Shown here in pieces: positions 33,138-41,608 of a stretch of 41,608 nt of DNA; within the stretch, counting starts at the first letter, position 1, and every line of letters starts with the position of its first letter. Under the pieces are notes generated by a model that was given only the letters and a program-made list of their open reading frames with translations, was not told the DNA's origin and did not search any database. Origin of the DNA: Methylococcaceae bacterium (lineage in GTDB: Bacteria > Pseudomonadota > Gammaproteobacteria > Methylococcales > Methylomonadaceae); the NCBI GenBank assembly GCA_021647145.1, contig JAKIVF010000013.1:1-41608 (forward strand), written 5' to 3'. A program made the position numbers and the translations under genes.

Positions 33138-35150
33138 GTGCGAAGACTAGATCATTGGTTTTTATCTCTTTCTACAAGAAAAATTGCCGCTATACTAATT
33201 AGCATCGATGTACTTCTATCAATGATTGCTTTATGGACAGCATTTTCTTTACGACTGGGTGAATGGCACATACCTATCGGCAGTCAATGGCTCCTTTTTT
33301 GTATTAGTCCTATTTTAGCAGTCCCCATCTTTATCAGACTTGGTCTTTACCACGCAATCATTCGATACATTGGTGGTCAAGTATTATGGGTCATTTTTCA
33401 AGCTGTTACACTTTCTTCACTAGCTTTCTCAGTAATTGTTGTATTTACTATTTTTGATGATGTACCAAAAACAGTTCCCATCCTAAACTGGCTCACTTTA
33501 TTACTTCTGATTGGAGGAAGTCGCTTTATTGCAAGGTGGTGGTTTGCTGATGCTTATGCGAGATTAGGGGGCGATGTAGCGAAGGATTGTTATTCAAAAA
33601 AAGTCATTATTTATGGCGCAGGAAATGCTGGTATTCAATTGGCCTCAGCCCTTATTTGTGCTCAAGAATTTAAACCCGTCGCTTTTATTGATGATGACAA
33701 ATCATTACAAAGACAAAAAGTTAATGGATTAAGAATTTACTCCATGATGTCCCTAAGCTATTTAATTGAACGTCATGGTGCTGCTGATCTTTTACTAGCC
33801 ATACCTTCCGCCACCCGAGCCCGAAGGAATGAAATCATTAGATTATTAGAACCTTACCCGGTTCACGTTAGGACTGTCCCTAGAATGACAGATATTGCTC
33901 AAGGAAAAATTAAATTTGATGAACTACAAGAAGTTGATATTGCAGACTTATTAAGCCGTGATTCAGTCGCGCCAGACCAGACATTACTTCATGCAAATAT
34001 TGCAAAAAAAATCGTTATGGTTACTGGTTCAGGCGGCACAATTGGCTCAGAACTATGTAGACAAATTATTACATTACAACCTGCAAAACTAATTCTTTTT
34101 GAATTAAATGAATTTGCACTCTACTCCATTCAAAAAGAACTGAACCATGCAGTTTCTTTATTAGGCCACAGTAAAAAATTTGAAATTATTGCTCTCTTAG
34201 GTTCAGTTGTTGACGAAACGCGTATTAATAAAATATGTAAAACATTAAAAGTGCAAACTATATATCATGCCGCTGCATATAAGCATGTACCTTTAGTTGA
34301 ACAAAACCCTTGCGAAGCCATTAAAAATAACATTTATGGAACATTAAGCATTGCTCAGACAGCCATTAAAAATAAAGTTGAAACTTTTGTATTGATTTCA
34401 ACAGATAAAGCTGTACGCCCCACAAGCACGATGGGTGCAACTAAACGCTTTGCAGAACTAATTCTACAAGGGTTAAGTTTAGGCACTCATTCTACGCGCT
34501 TTACCATGGTAAGATTTGGCAATGTCCTTGGCTCGTCAGGCTCAGTTATACCATTATTTAGAGAACAAATTGCTCGCGGCGGTCCAGTTACCGTGACTGA
34601 CCCTCGTATCCTTCGATATTTTATGACCATACCTGAAGCTGCTCAACTCGTTATTCAAGCGGGGGCCATGGGAAAAGGGGGAGATGTATTTGTATTAGAT
34701 ATGGGCGAACCTATTCGAATTCTTGACTTAGCAAAACGAATGATTCATTTAAGTGGCCTAGAAATAAAAGATGAAACACATCCAAAAGGTGAAATAGAGA
34801 TTAGCTATACTGGATTAAGACCAGGAGAAAAATTATTTGAAGAATTATTAATTGGCAATGATATTTCCGAAACAGCCCATTGTAGAATTATGCGCGCCGA
34901 AGAAGAAGTCATTCCTTTAACCGATTTATTCCAAAGCTTAGGTGAATTAAAACTAGCCGTAAAACAAGACAACCTTAAGCTAATGCGTGAGATTCTTGAG
35001 CAATCAGTCTCTGGGTTTAAACCACAATGCGAATTAAATGATCTCCTTTTGAAAGAAGAACAAAAAATATCTTCAAATTTATCTAAAAACAAAAAGAAAC
35101 CTCTTATGCTTGTTAGCAAAAATAGACAACAAAAAACGAACAAAAAATAA
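33138..35150 (+). CDS. WbpM/CapD-like nucleotide-sugar 4,6-dehydratase
   Basis: The 670-residue product starts at GTG. It has four N-terminal membrane helices (within residues about 15-135), a first Rossmann-like region (VIIYGAGNAGIQLA, near 157) and the catalytic domain with TGSGGTIGSEL (near 296). The active-site segment STDKAVRPTSTMGATKR keeps the Ser-Met-Lys arrangement of WbpM, where Met replaces the usual Tyr. The family makes UDP-2-acetamido-2,6-dideoxy-4-hexulose from UDP-GlcNAc. It follows the phosphoglycosyl transferase by 43 bases. The C-terminal tail is Lys-rich (KKKPLMLVSKNRQQKTNKK). Confidence 0.88.
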   Translation: MRRLDHWFLSLSTRKIAAILISIDVLLSMIALWTAFSLRLGEWHIPIGSQWLLFCISPILAVPIFIRLGLYHAIIRYIGGQVLWVIFQAVTLSSLAFSVIVVFTIFDDVPKTVPILNWLTLLLLIGGSRFIARWWFADAYARLGGDVAKDCYSKKVIIYGAGNAGIQLASALICAQEFKPVAFIDDDKSLQRQKVNGLRIYSMMSLSYLIERHGAADLLLAIPSATRARRNEIIRLLEPYPVHVRTVPRMTDIAQGKIKFDELQEVDIADLLSRDSVAPDQTLLHANIAKKIVMVTGSGGTIGSELCRQIITLQPAKLILFELNEFALYSIQKELNHAVSLLGHSKKFEIIALLGSVVDETRINKICKTLKVQTIYHAAAYKHVPLVEQNPCEAIKNNIYGTLSIAQTAIKNKVETFVLISTDKAVRPTSTMGATKRFAELILQGLSLGTHSTRFTMVRFGNVLGSSGSVIPLFREQIARGGPVTVTDPRILRYFMTIPEAAQLVIQAGAMGKGGDVFVLDMGEPIRILDLAKRMIHLSGLEIKDETHPKGEIEISYTGLRPGEKLFEELLIGNDISETAHCRIMRAEEEVIPLTDLFQSLGELKLAVKQDNLKLMREILEQSVSGFKPQCELNDLLLKEEQKISSNLSKNKKKPLMLVSKNRQQKTNKK

Positions 35151-35288
35151 CAAGAAAATACTATCCTCGAATTTAAATAAAATCACCCCTAAGTCTCACT
35201 CACATTCTATTTGCAAGATAATTATTCAGACCATTTGTATAAAAGTTAAACATGAACATCTTCCAGTCAATAATTCAAAATAAGCAAT

Positions 35289-36188
35289 ATGGATAAACTA
35301 ACCAGCATGAACGTCTTTGTACGCGTAGCAAAAGCAGGTAGTTTTGCTGGTGCTGCTAGAGATTTGGGTATTTCACGGGCAATGGCGACCAAACATATTA
35401 TGAATTTGGAAAAACTGCTCGGTACTCGCTTACTAAATAGAACAACTCGAAATATAAACTTAACAGAGGCAGGTTTTTCTTATTTAGAAAGATGCCAACA
35501 AGTTTTATTTGATGTAGAGGAAATGGAAGCAGCCGTTACTCATCTACACTCTGAACCCAGAGGGTTATTAAAAATAAGTGCTCCACCCGTGATAGGAGCA
35601 ACTCATATAGCACCAGCATTAGCTGAATTTCTTAAATTGCACGAAGAACTGTCTGTTGAAATAATCTTACAAGGTGGACATATTGATCTAATTGATGAAG
35701 GCGTTGATATTGCAATTTATTTAGGCAAACTGGAAGACTCCAGTCTTGTCGCAAGGAAACTAGCAAGCTCCGAAATAGTCGTGTGCGGCTCCCCCTCTTA
35801 TTTTGAACAAAATGGAATTCCACAAGAACCAGAAGATTTAACAACACACAGCTGTTTAATTAATTGGGCTAACCCTCCAAGAGACAAATGGACATTCAAA
35901 GGAGTCTTAGGTGAAAGAGAGGTAAAAGTAACAGGTCGAGTACAAGCCAATGTTGCCGACCCTATTCGAATGGCCGCAGATGACGGGCTTGGACTAGTAA
36001 TGCTACCAAAATATATTGTAGGTAGAGATATTGAAAAAGGCAAATTAAAGGTTGTACTAGAACAATATAGTATTGCACCATTAGATGTTCATGCTGTATA
36101 TCCCCATCGTAAATATTTATCCGCAAAAGTAAGAGACTTTCTTGATTTTTTGCAGGATTGGCTGCCCCATCGAGTTGGGATGATTTAA
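35289..36188 (+). CDS. LysR-family transcriptional regulator
   Basis: The 299-residue product has the N-terminal winged helix-turn-helix (residues about 1-60: MNVFVRVAKAGSFAGAARDL, RAMATKHIMNLEKLLGTRLL) and a C-terminal effector-binding domain starting near residue 90 (GLLKISAPPVIG). Length is standard. It probably controls nearby or remote genes in response to a small molecule. The target is not evident: the genes before it run in the same direction, so there is no classic divergent partner. The methyltransferase gene begins 1 base after its stop, suggesting cotranscription. Confidence 0.88.
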   Translation: MDKLTSMNVFVRVAKAGSFAGAARDLGISRAMATKHIMNLEKLLGTRLLNRTTRNINLTEAGFSYLERCQQVLFDVEEMEAAVTHLHSEPRGLLKISAPPVIGATHIAPALAEFLKLHEELSVEIILQGGHIDLIDEGVDIAIYLGKLEDSSLVARKLASSEIVVCGSPSYFEQNGIPQEPEDLTTHSCLINWANPPRDKWTFKGVLGEREVKVTGRVQANVADPIRMAADDGLGLVMLPKYIVGRDIEKGKLKVVLEQYSIAPLDVHAVYPHRKYLSAKVRDFLDFLQDWLPHRVGMI

Positions 36189-36189
36189 T

Positions 36190-36786
36190 TTGGATTCAAC
36201 AAACTCGCTAGCTATTGAAAATAAATGGGATAAAATTCATGCTAATAGTAGTAGAAACCAAGCAGCTAAAATTTTAGTTAAAAATAGATTTTTGCTACCA
36301 AAACAAGGCAAAGCTTTAGATTTAGCCAGTGGATTAGGAGCTAACGCTTTGCTTTTAGCAGAGCATGGGCTAGACACTCACGCTTGGGATATCTCATCAG
36401 TTGCCCTAAAAAAGTTACAACTCTTCGCATTAAAAAAACATCTAAACTTGTCAACGAAACAAGTTGTTATCAAAGCAAATAGTTTGCCTAAAAATACATT
36501 TGATGTAATTATTATTACTCGTTTCCTTGACCGATCTTTAACTAATGGGATAATGGAGAGCTTAAAGATGGGTGGGCTACTTTTTTATCAGACCTATGTA
36601 AGAGATAAAATAGATTCTAATGGCCCAAATAACCCTAATTTTTTACTAGCAAGAAATGAGTTGTTGAGACTCTTTCAGCCGTTAACATTGGTGAGCTACA
36701 GAGAAAACAATTTAATAGGGGCGCTAGAATTTGGGGAAAGAAATGAAGCTCTCTACATAGGTCAAAAACCTAAAAAAATATTATGA
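36190..36786 (+). CDS. Class I SAM-dependent methyltransferase
   Basis: The 198-residue product begins at a TTG codon directly after the LysR stop, with GGGATG about 8 bases upstream. It shows motif I (ALDLASGLGANALLLAEHG), the acidic strand end (HAWDISSVAL) and a motif IV-like strand (FDVIIITRFLDR), in TehB-like order. The substrate is unknown. Its stop overlaps the rhodanese start by 4 bases (ATGA), so the two are translationally coupled. The TTG start is accepted because no ATG lies near it and the N-terminal helix (NKWDKIHA) fits the family. Confidence 0.78.
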   Translation: MDSTNSLAIENKWDKIHANSSRNQAAKILVKNRFLLPKQGKALDLASGLGANALLLAEHGLDTHAWDISSVALKKLQLFALKKHLNLSTKQVVIKANSLPKNTFDVIIITRFLDRSLTNGIMESLKMGGLLFYQTYVRDKIDSNGPNNPNFLLARNELLRLFQPLTLVSYRENNLIGALEFGERNEALYIGQKPKKIL

Positions 36787-37175
36787 TTAAAAATCTAGAT
36801 CCTAAAGAGTCATGGACTCTGTTACAAGAAAACTCTAATGCTGTTTTAATTGATGTTCGCACTGCGATAGAACACTCTTTTGTTGGACACCCTCCGAAAG
36901 CAATTCATATTCCTTGGAAGGAGTTTCCTAGTATGCAAATAAATGATCAATTTGTTGCGCAAGTTGAAGCAGTAGTAAAAGAAAAAAATACACCAATATT
37001 ACTTCTTTGCAGGAGTGGACAACGATCTTTAGCGGCTGCAAAAAAATTGGAAGACTATGGATATCAATTTTTGATTAATATTGCAGAGGGCTTTGAAGGC
37101 GCTCTTGATGACAAAAAACATCGTGGGAACATTGATGGCTGGGGGTTTCACGACTTACCCTGGATACAAAGTTAG
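36783..37175 (+). CDS. Single-domain rhodanese-like protein
   Basis: The 130-residue cytoplasmic protein has the rhodanese landmarks VLIDVRTAIE and the active-site loop CRSGQRS with the catalytic cysteine. It ends with NIDGWGFHDLPW, which parallels the NGWKNNNLPW end of the exported rhodanese at 17776, so the two belong to one subfamily. It is coupled to the methyltransferase gene by a 4-base overlap. Sulfur transfer or persulfide handling is expected; the partner is unknown. Confidence 0.85.
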   Translation: MIKNLDPKESWTLLQENSNAVLIDVRTAIEHSFVGHPPKAIHIPWKEFPSMQINDQFVAQVEAVVKEKNTPILLLCRSGQRSLAAAKKLEDYGYQFLINIAEGFEGALDDKKHRGNIDGWGFHDLPWIQS

Positions 37176-37286
37176 CTTTGATATCTGTAGCACGGGAATA
37201 TACTTTTTTATTCTCCTAATATTTATTACGTGTTATTTTTTATTCACGTACAAACACAATCAATTTATATATAAAAAATTAATCTC

Positions 37287-39092
37287 GTGATAGAAAAATT
37301 AAGAAACATTGCAATCATTGCCCACGTTGACCATGGAAAAACAACACTAGTTGACAAGTTATTAGAACAATCCGGTACTTTCTCTAAGCATGAAAAATTA
37401 GACGAAAGAATGATGGATTCTAATGATCTGGAAAAAGAACGAGGCATTACCATTCTGGCAAAAAATACGGCAATTGATTGGAATGACTATCACATTAACA
37501 TTGTTGATACTCCAGGACATGCTGATTTTGGTGGTGAAGTTGAGCGCGTCTTGTCAATGGTTGATTCTGTCCTACTACTTGTAGATGCTGTAGATGGTCC
37601 TATGCCTCAAACGAGATTTGTTACACAAAAAGCTTTTGCTTTAGGTTTAAAACCAATTGTAGTGATTAATAAAATTGATCGCCCTGGTGCACGCGCAGAT
37701 TGGGTTGTGGACCAAACTTTTGATTTATTTGATAACTTAGGTGCAACAGATGAACAACTAGATTTTCCTATTATTTACGCTTCAGCAATTAATGGGTATG
37801 CCGGACTAGAAAACGATATATCCGGTGGAGACATGACCCCGTTATTTGAAACAATTATTGAAAAAGTATCCCCCCCTCCTGTAGATGTTGATGCTCCTTT
37901 TCAAATGCAAGTTATCAGCCTTGATTACAACTCTTATGTTGGTATCATCGGGATAGGACGCATACAGCGAGGCACAGTAACTCGCAATATGCCATTAACG
38001 TTAATTGATACAGAAGGCAATACGCGCAATGGTAGAATGCTTAAGCTATACGGATTTAGTGGCTTGGAAAGAGTTGAAATAGAGTCTGCCCAAGCGGGTG
38101 ATATTATTGCTTTCTGTGGAATAGATAAACTACAAATTTCTGAAACCTTATGTGATCCAGAAAATGTTGAATCTTTACCAAAATTATCAATTGATGAGCC
38201 AACGGTCAGTATGACGTTTCAAGTCAACAATTCACCTTTTGCAGGAAAAGAAGGTAAATTTATCACCACTCGTCAAATTCGTGATCGTTTAGATAAAGAG
38301 TTACAACATAATGTCGCTTTACGTGTTGAATCAACTGATGATCCGGATAAATTTAAAGTCTCCGGTCGTGGAGAGCTTCATTTATCTGTATTGATTGAAA
38401 ATATGCGAAGAGAAGGCTTTGAAATGGGTGTTTCTCGACCTCAAGTTATTATCAAAGAAATTGATGGCGTTAAATCTGAACCTTTTGAATATGTAACTAT
38501 TGAAGTTGAAGAACAGCACCAAGGTACCATCATGGAAAAATTAGGTGACCGTAAAGGCGACCTAAAAGATATGGTTCCTGATGGCAAAGGTCGTATTCGT
38601 TTGGAATACATTGTACCATCACGAGGCCTACTGGGCTTTCAAACTGAATTTTTAACAGCAACATCTGGCTCGGGCTTGTTTTATCATGTATTTGATCATT
38701 ACGGTCCAGTGAAAGAAGGAGAAGTTGGTAACCGAATTCGTGGTGTGCTTATTTCTATGGCAAAAGGTAAAGCGGTTGATTATTCTTTACACCCACTACA
38801 GGCCCGTGGCGAATTACTAGTAGTCAATGGTGATGAAATATACGAAGGGATGCTTGTTGGCATCCACTCACGCACCAATGATTTAGTTGTCAATCCGACA
38901 AAACCAAAGCCGCTAACAAACGTCCGCGCATCAGGAACAGATGAAAGCCTAACGTGTGCAAAAATTCAAAAAATGACTTTGGAGCAAGCACTGGAATTTA
39001 TCAGTGATGATGAGTTAGTAGAGGTTACACCTGAATCAATTCGTTTACGTAAAGTTTTATTAACTGAAATTGAGCGTAAACGCGCTAAGTAA
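37287..39092 (+). CDS. typA: Translational GTPase TypA/BipA
   Basis: The 601-residue product begins at GTG with MIEKLRNIAIIAHVDHGKTT, as in E. coli BipA. G1 is AHVDHGKTT, G2/G3 are RGITI and DTPGHADF, and G4 is NKIDRP. EF-G-like domains and the BipA-specific C-terminal domain follow (SGTDESLTCAKIQKMTLEQALEFI). It acts on ribosomes in 50S assembly and stress or cold adaptation. The GTG start has no strong Shine-Dalgarno sequence. It stands 111 bases after the rhodanese and 26 before hisB. Confidence 0.96.
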   Translation: MIEKLRNIAIIAHVDHGKTTLVDKLLEQSGTFSKHEKLDERMMDSNDLEKERGITILAKNTAIDWNDYHINIVDTPGHADFGGEVERVLSMVDSVLLLVDAVDGPMPQTRFVTQKAFALGLKPIVVINKIDRPGARADWVVDQTFDLFDNLGATDEQLDFPIIYASAINGYAGLENDISGGDMTPLFETIIEKVSPPPVDVDAPFQMQVISLDYNSYVGIIGIGRIQRGTVTRNMPLTLIDTEGNTRNGRMLKLYGFSGLERVEIESAQAGDIIAFCGIDKLQISETLCDPENVESLPKLSIDEPTVSMTFQVNNSPFAGKEGKFITTRQIRDRLDKELQHNVALRVESTDDPDKFKVSGRGELHLSVLIENMRREGFEMGVSRPQVIIKEIDGVKSEPFEYVTIEVEEQHQGTIMEKLGDRKGDLKDMVPDGKGRIRLEYIVPSRGLLGFQTEFLTATSGSGLFYHVFDHYGPVKEGEVGNRIRGVLISMAKGKAVDYSLHPLQARGELLVVNGDEIYEGMLVGIHSRTNDLVVNPTKPKPLTNVRASGTDESLTCAKIQKMTLEQALEFISDDELVEVTPESIRLRKVLLTEIERKRAK

Positions 39093-39118
39093 TCTTCATA
39101 GACAAACAGATTTTAGAC

Positions 39119-39712
39119 ATGAGCCAACGTAAAGCACAAGTCGAGAGAAATACGCTCGAAACTCAAATTAAAATAGATATTAATCTGGATGGATCTGGAA
39201 AAGCATCCTTTTCGACTGGCGTTCCTTTTCTAGATCACATGCTAGATCAAGTCGCTAGACATGGCTTAATTGATCTAAATATTGTAGCAAAAGGTGATTT
39301 GGAAATTGATGCCCATCATACCGTTGAAGACATAGGCATTACACTTGGACAAGCATTTAAAAAGGCTCTAGGCGATAAAAAAGGCATTGTTCGTTACGGT
39401 CATTCTTATGTTCCATTAGATGAAGCCTTATCCAGAGTAGTTATTGATTTTTCAGGCAGACCGGGTTTATTTTATGAAGTCAAATTCCCAAGAGCCACAA
39501 TAGGTTCTTTTGATGTTGATTTGTTTCGTGAATTTTTTCAAGGGTTTGTTAATCATGCTGGTGTATCTTTACATTTAGATAATTTAAAAGGTAGCAACGC
39601 CCATCACGTTGCTGAAACTATTTTCAAAGCCTTTGGACGAGCAATACGAATGGCAATAATAGCTGACCCCAGAATGGCTGGTATTATGCCTTCTACAAAA
39701 GGTTCTTTATAA
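39119..39712 (+). CDS. hisB: Imidazoleglycerol-phosphate dehydratase (monofunctional HisB)
   Basis: The 197-residue product covers only the dehydratase, not the fused phosphatase of enterobacteria. It has the Mn-binding motifs LDHMLDQVARHG, AHHTVEDIGI and SNAHHVAETIFK, and the N-terminal RNTLETQI. It carries out step 6 of histidine synthesis. It starts 26 bases after typA and leads hisH, hisA and hisF. Confidence 0.96.
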   Translation: MSQRKAQVERNTLETQIKIDINLDGSGKASFSTGVPFLDHMLDQVARHGLIDLNIVAKGDLEIDAHHTVEDIGITLGQAFKKALGDKKGIVRYGHSYVPLDEALSRVVIDFSGRPGLFYEVKFPRATIGSFDVDLFREFFQGFVNHAGVSLHLDNLKGSNAHHVAETIFKAFGRAIRMAIIADPRMAGIMPSTKGSL

Positions 39713-39732
39713 CATCCAATTTTTTTTTAACT

Positions 39733-40377
39733 ATGTCATCAGTTGCCGTTATTGATTATGGAATGGGAAATTTACACTCCATTGAGAAAGCCCTACAACA
39801 CGCAGTGCCCGAAATTGATGTCCGAATAGTATCTGACTCAAAAAGTATACATCAATGCGACCGGGTTTTATTTCCTGGTGTAGGAGCTATCAGAGATTGT
39901 ATAAAAGCACTTGATAGTTCAGGACTAGCCCCAATTATCAGAGATGTCGTACAAACGAAACCTTTCCTAGGAATTTGTCTTGGAATGCAAGCCTTACTGA
40001 GCGACAGCGAAGAAAATGATTTAACAACATGCTTTGATATTTTTCCTGGGCATGTAAAGCATTTCTCTACTGATTTAACGGATGCTGTTGGCAATCGATT
40101 AAAAATTCCACATATGGGCTGGAATAAAGTCTTACAAAAACCACATCCATTATGGGAAGACATACCACAAAATAGTCGGTTTTATTTTGTTCATAGCTAT
40201 TATGCGAAGCCAGAAAATGAATCGGATATTATTGCTACGACTGATTATCCAACAGCTTTTACTAGCGCACTAGCAAAAAATAATATTTTTGCAGTACAAT
40301 TTCACCCAGAAAAGAGCCAAGCTGTTGGCCTACAATTGTTGAAAAATTTTTTATATTGGGATGGCACAACTTACTAA
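39733..40377 (+). CDS. hisH: Imidazole glycerol phosphate synthase, glutaminase subunit HisH
   Basis: The 214-residue class I amidotransferase begins VAVIDYGMGNLHS. It has the nucleophile Cys in FLGICLGMQAL and the catalytic His and Glu in VQFHPEKSQ. It supplies ammonia to HisF, which lies two genes downstream. It follows hisB by 20 bases; the run of T residues before the ATG leaves no clear Shine-Dalgarno sequence. Confidence 0.96.
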   Translation: MSSVAVIDYGMGNLHSIEKALQHAVPEIDVRIVSDSKSIHQCDRVLFPGVGAIRDCIKALDSSGLAPIIRDVVQTKPFLGICLGMQALLSDSEENDLTTCFDIFPGHVKHFSTDLTDAVGNRLKIPHMGWNKVLQKPHPLWEDIPQNSRFYFVHSYYAKPENESDIIATTDYPTAFTSALAKNNIFAVQFHPEKSQAVGLQLLKNFLYWDGTTY

Positions 40378-40431
40378 CAAAACGTTCTATCCACACCTAA
40401 TTTATAACTTAGTTCAAATAGAGATTGAAAC

Positions 40432-41163
40432 ATGTTGCTTATACCTGCAATAGATTTAAAAGAAGGAAAATGTGTCCGCTTACGCCAAGGTCGTATGGAG
40501 GATGATACGATATTTTCTGACGACCCTGTAGCGGTTGCTGGAAAATGGGTTGAACAAGGTGCGAAACGCATTCATTTAGTTGACCTTGATGGTGCCTTTG
40601 CTGGAAAACCAAAAAATGCTGATGTTATCCATGCTATCGTCGATGCTTTTCCCGATATTCCTATACAAATTGGTGGAGGTATTCGTGATGAAGAGACGGT
40701 CCAAGGCTACCTTAATGCAGGTGTTCAGTTTGTAATTATTGGAACTAAAGCAGTGACAGAGCCTCACTTTATTACCCACGTTGGAGTTGAATTTCCTGGA
40801 CATATCATTGTTGGTCTTGATGCAAAAGAGGGTAAAGTAGCCATTAATGGCTGGTCAAAGCTTTCTCGGCATAGTGTTATTGACCTGGCTCAACAATTTG
40901 AATCTGATGGTGTAGAAGCTATTATCTATACTGATATTTCAAGAGATGGCATGATGAAAGGTGTCAATATTGAGGCTACTGCTAAATTAGCTGAGGCCAT
41001 CCGTATTCCTGTTATTGCCTCTGGCGGCATAACCAATATGGATGATATTCATGCATTAGGTAAAGTTGCAGAAGATGGTATTATGGGTGCAATAACAGGT
41101 CGAGCCATTTATGAGGGAACGCTTGATTTTGCAGAAGCAGAAAAAATTGCAGAAAATTATTAA
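40432..41163 (+). CDS. hisA: ProFAR isomerase HisA
   Basis: The 243-residue beta-alpha barrel has both catalytic aspartates, in LLIPAIDLKEGKCVRL and in VGLDAKEGKVAINGW, and phosphate-binding loops (IGGGIRD, ASGGI). It isomerises ProFAR to PRFAR, the substrate of HisFH. It lies 54 bases after hisH and 2 bases before hisF. Confidence 0.97.
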   Translation: MLLIPAIDLKEGKCVRLRQGRMEDDTIFSDDPVAVAGKWVEQGAKRIHLVDLDGAFAGKPKNADVIHAIVDAFPDIPIQIGGGIRDEETVQGYLNAGVQFVIIGTKAVTEPHFITHVGVEFPGHIIVGLDAKEGKVAINGWSKLSRHSVIDLAQQFESDGVEAIIYTDISRDGMMKGVNIEATAKLAEAIRIPVIASGGITNMDDIHALGKVAEDGIMGAITGRAIYEGTLDFAEAEKIAENY

Positions 41164-41165
41164 TT

Positions 41166-41608
41166 ATGAGCTTGGCAAAACGTATTATTCCCTGCTTGGA
41201 TGTTGACAATGGACGCGTTGTAAAAGGCGTTAAGTTTGTTGATATTAAGGATGCCGGCGACCCTGTAGAAGTTGCTAGGCGCTATGATCGTGAAGGAGCC
41301 GACGAAATCACTTTTCTTGATATTACTGCAACCCATGACAATAGAGAAACAATTGTCCACGTTGTAGAGCAAGTAGCGAGTGAGGTATTTATCCCATTAA
41401 CTGTAGGCGGTGGAATTAGAGAGCTAGATGATATACGCCGAATGTTAAATGCGGGTGCTGATAAAATTGGCATAAATAGTGCCGCTGTTTTTAGACCAGA
41501 ATTTGTAAAAGAAGCAGCAAATAAATCTGGCTCCCAATGTATCGTTGTTGCAATAGATGCAAAAAAAGTCAATTTTAAAAATGAACAAAATCACTGGGAA
41601 ATATTTAC
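41166..41608 (+). CDS. hisF: Imidazole glycerol phosphate synthase, cyclase subunit HisF (partial)
   Basis: The frame opens at ATG 41166, 2 bases after the hisA stop, and runs off the right edge with 147 codons visible of about 255. It begins MSLAKRIIPCLDVDNGRVVK with the first catalytic Asp and has VGGGIR and the second catalytic Asp region (VVAIDAKK). Together with HisH it forms the synthase that makes IGP and AICAR. No damage is seen in the visible part. Confidence 0.96.
   Translation, partial: MSLAKRIIPCLDVDNGRVVKGVKFVDIKDAGDPVEVARRYDREGADEITFLDITATHDNRETIVHVVEQVASEVFIPLTVGGGIRELDDIRRMLNAGADKIGINSAAVFRPEFVKEAANKSGSQCIVVAIDAKKVNFKNEQNHWEIF

Overview
The window is an AT-rich chromosomal segment from a gammaproteobacterium. 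The main pointers are the atpIBEFHAGDC operon followed by glmU, a ubiK-comM-rep-nth neighbourhood, a monofunctional hisB in a hisBHAF cluster, a BipA of enterobacterial type and ubiquinone biosynthesis (ubiK). A copper-type MNIO/bufferin operon and several c-di-GMP enzymes would suit an aerobic, possibly methanotroph-like lineage. That placement is an inference and no single marker settles it. I see no tRNA, rRNA, CRISPR array, complete insertion sequence or prophage.

Layout. 1-778: the 3' part of a secreted beta-helix-like gene, frameshifted at a G7 tract. 1042-2829: ubiK and comM. 2982-3852: a small damaged orphan gene pair. 4108-6769: rep and nth. 6922-9249: an MNIO RiPP operon (Cys-Gly-rich precursor, DUF692 enzyme, DUF2063 partner) with a leaky-terminator candidate after the precursor. 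9481-11924: an ASCH-like protein (minus strand), gloA, a small membrane protein and an exported metallopeptidase with anthrax-lethal-factor-like motifs. 12018-15483: a membrane GGDEF-EAL protein plus a FeeM/GNAT-like acyltransferase, ending at a strong hairpin. 15560-17253 (minus): a PstS-like protein and an outer-membrane barrel, translationally coupled, with a large palindrome in front. 17776-22412: an exported rhodanese/EF-hand protein, folA, dsbA and a soluble diguanylate cyclase.

22584-31410 is all minus strand: atpI-B-E-F-H-A-G-D-C, a rho-independent terminator, then glmU. 31587-35150: a three-gene cassette (4-reductase/epimerase, initiating sugar-phosphate transferase, WbpM-like 4,6-dehydratase), predicted to make and load the first sugar of a surface polysaccharide. 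35289-37175: a LysR regulator, a methyltransferase and a rhodanese. 37287-41608: typA/bipA and hisB-hisH-hisA-hisF, with hisF cut by the right edge.

The most interesting items are the MNIO RiPP operon, whose precursor has every one of its 11 cysteines in a Cys-Gly pair; the lethal-factor-like exported peptidase; two genes broken exactly at simple repeats (G7 and a pentanucleotide repeat); a three-copy dispersed double-hairpin repeat; and a structured leader in front of the soluble diguanylate cyclase.
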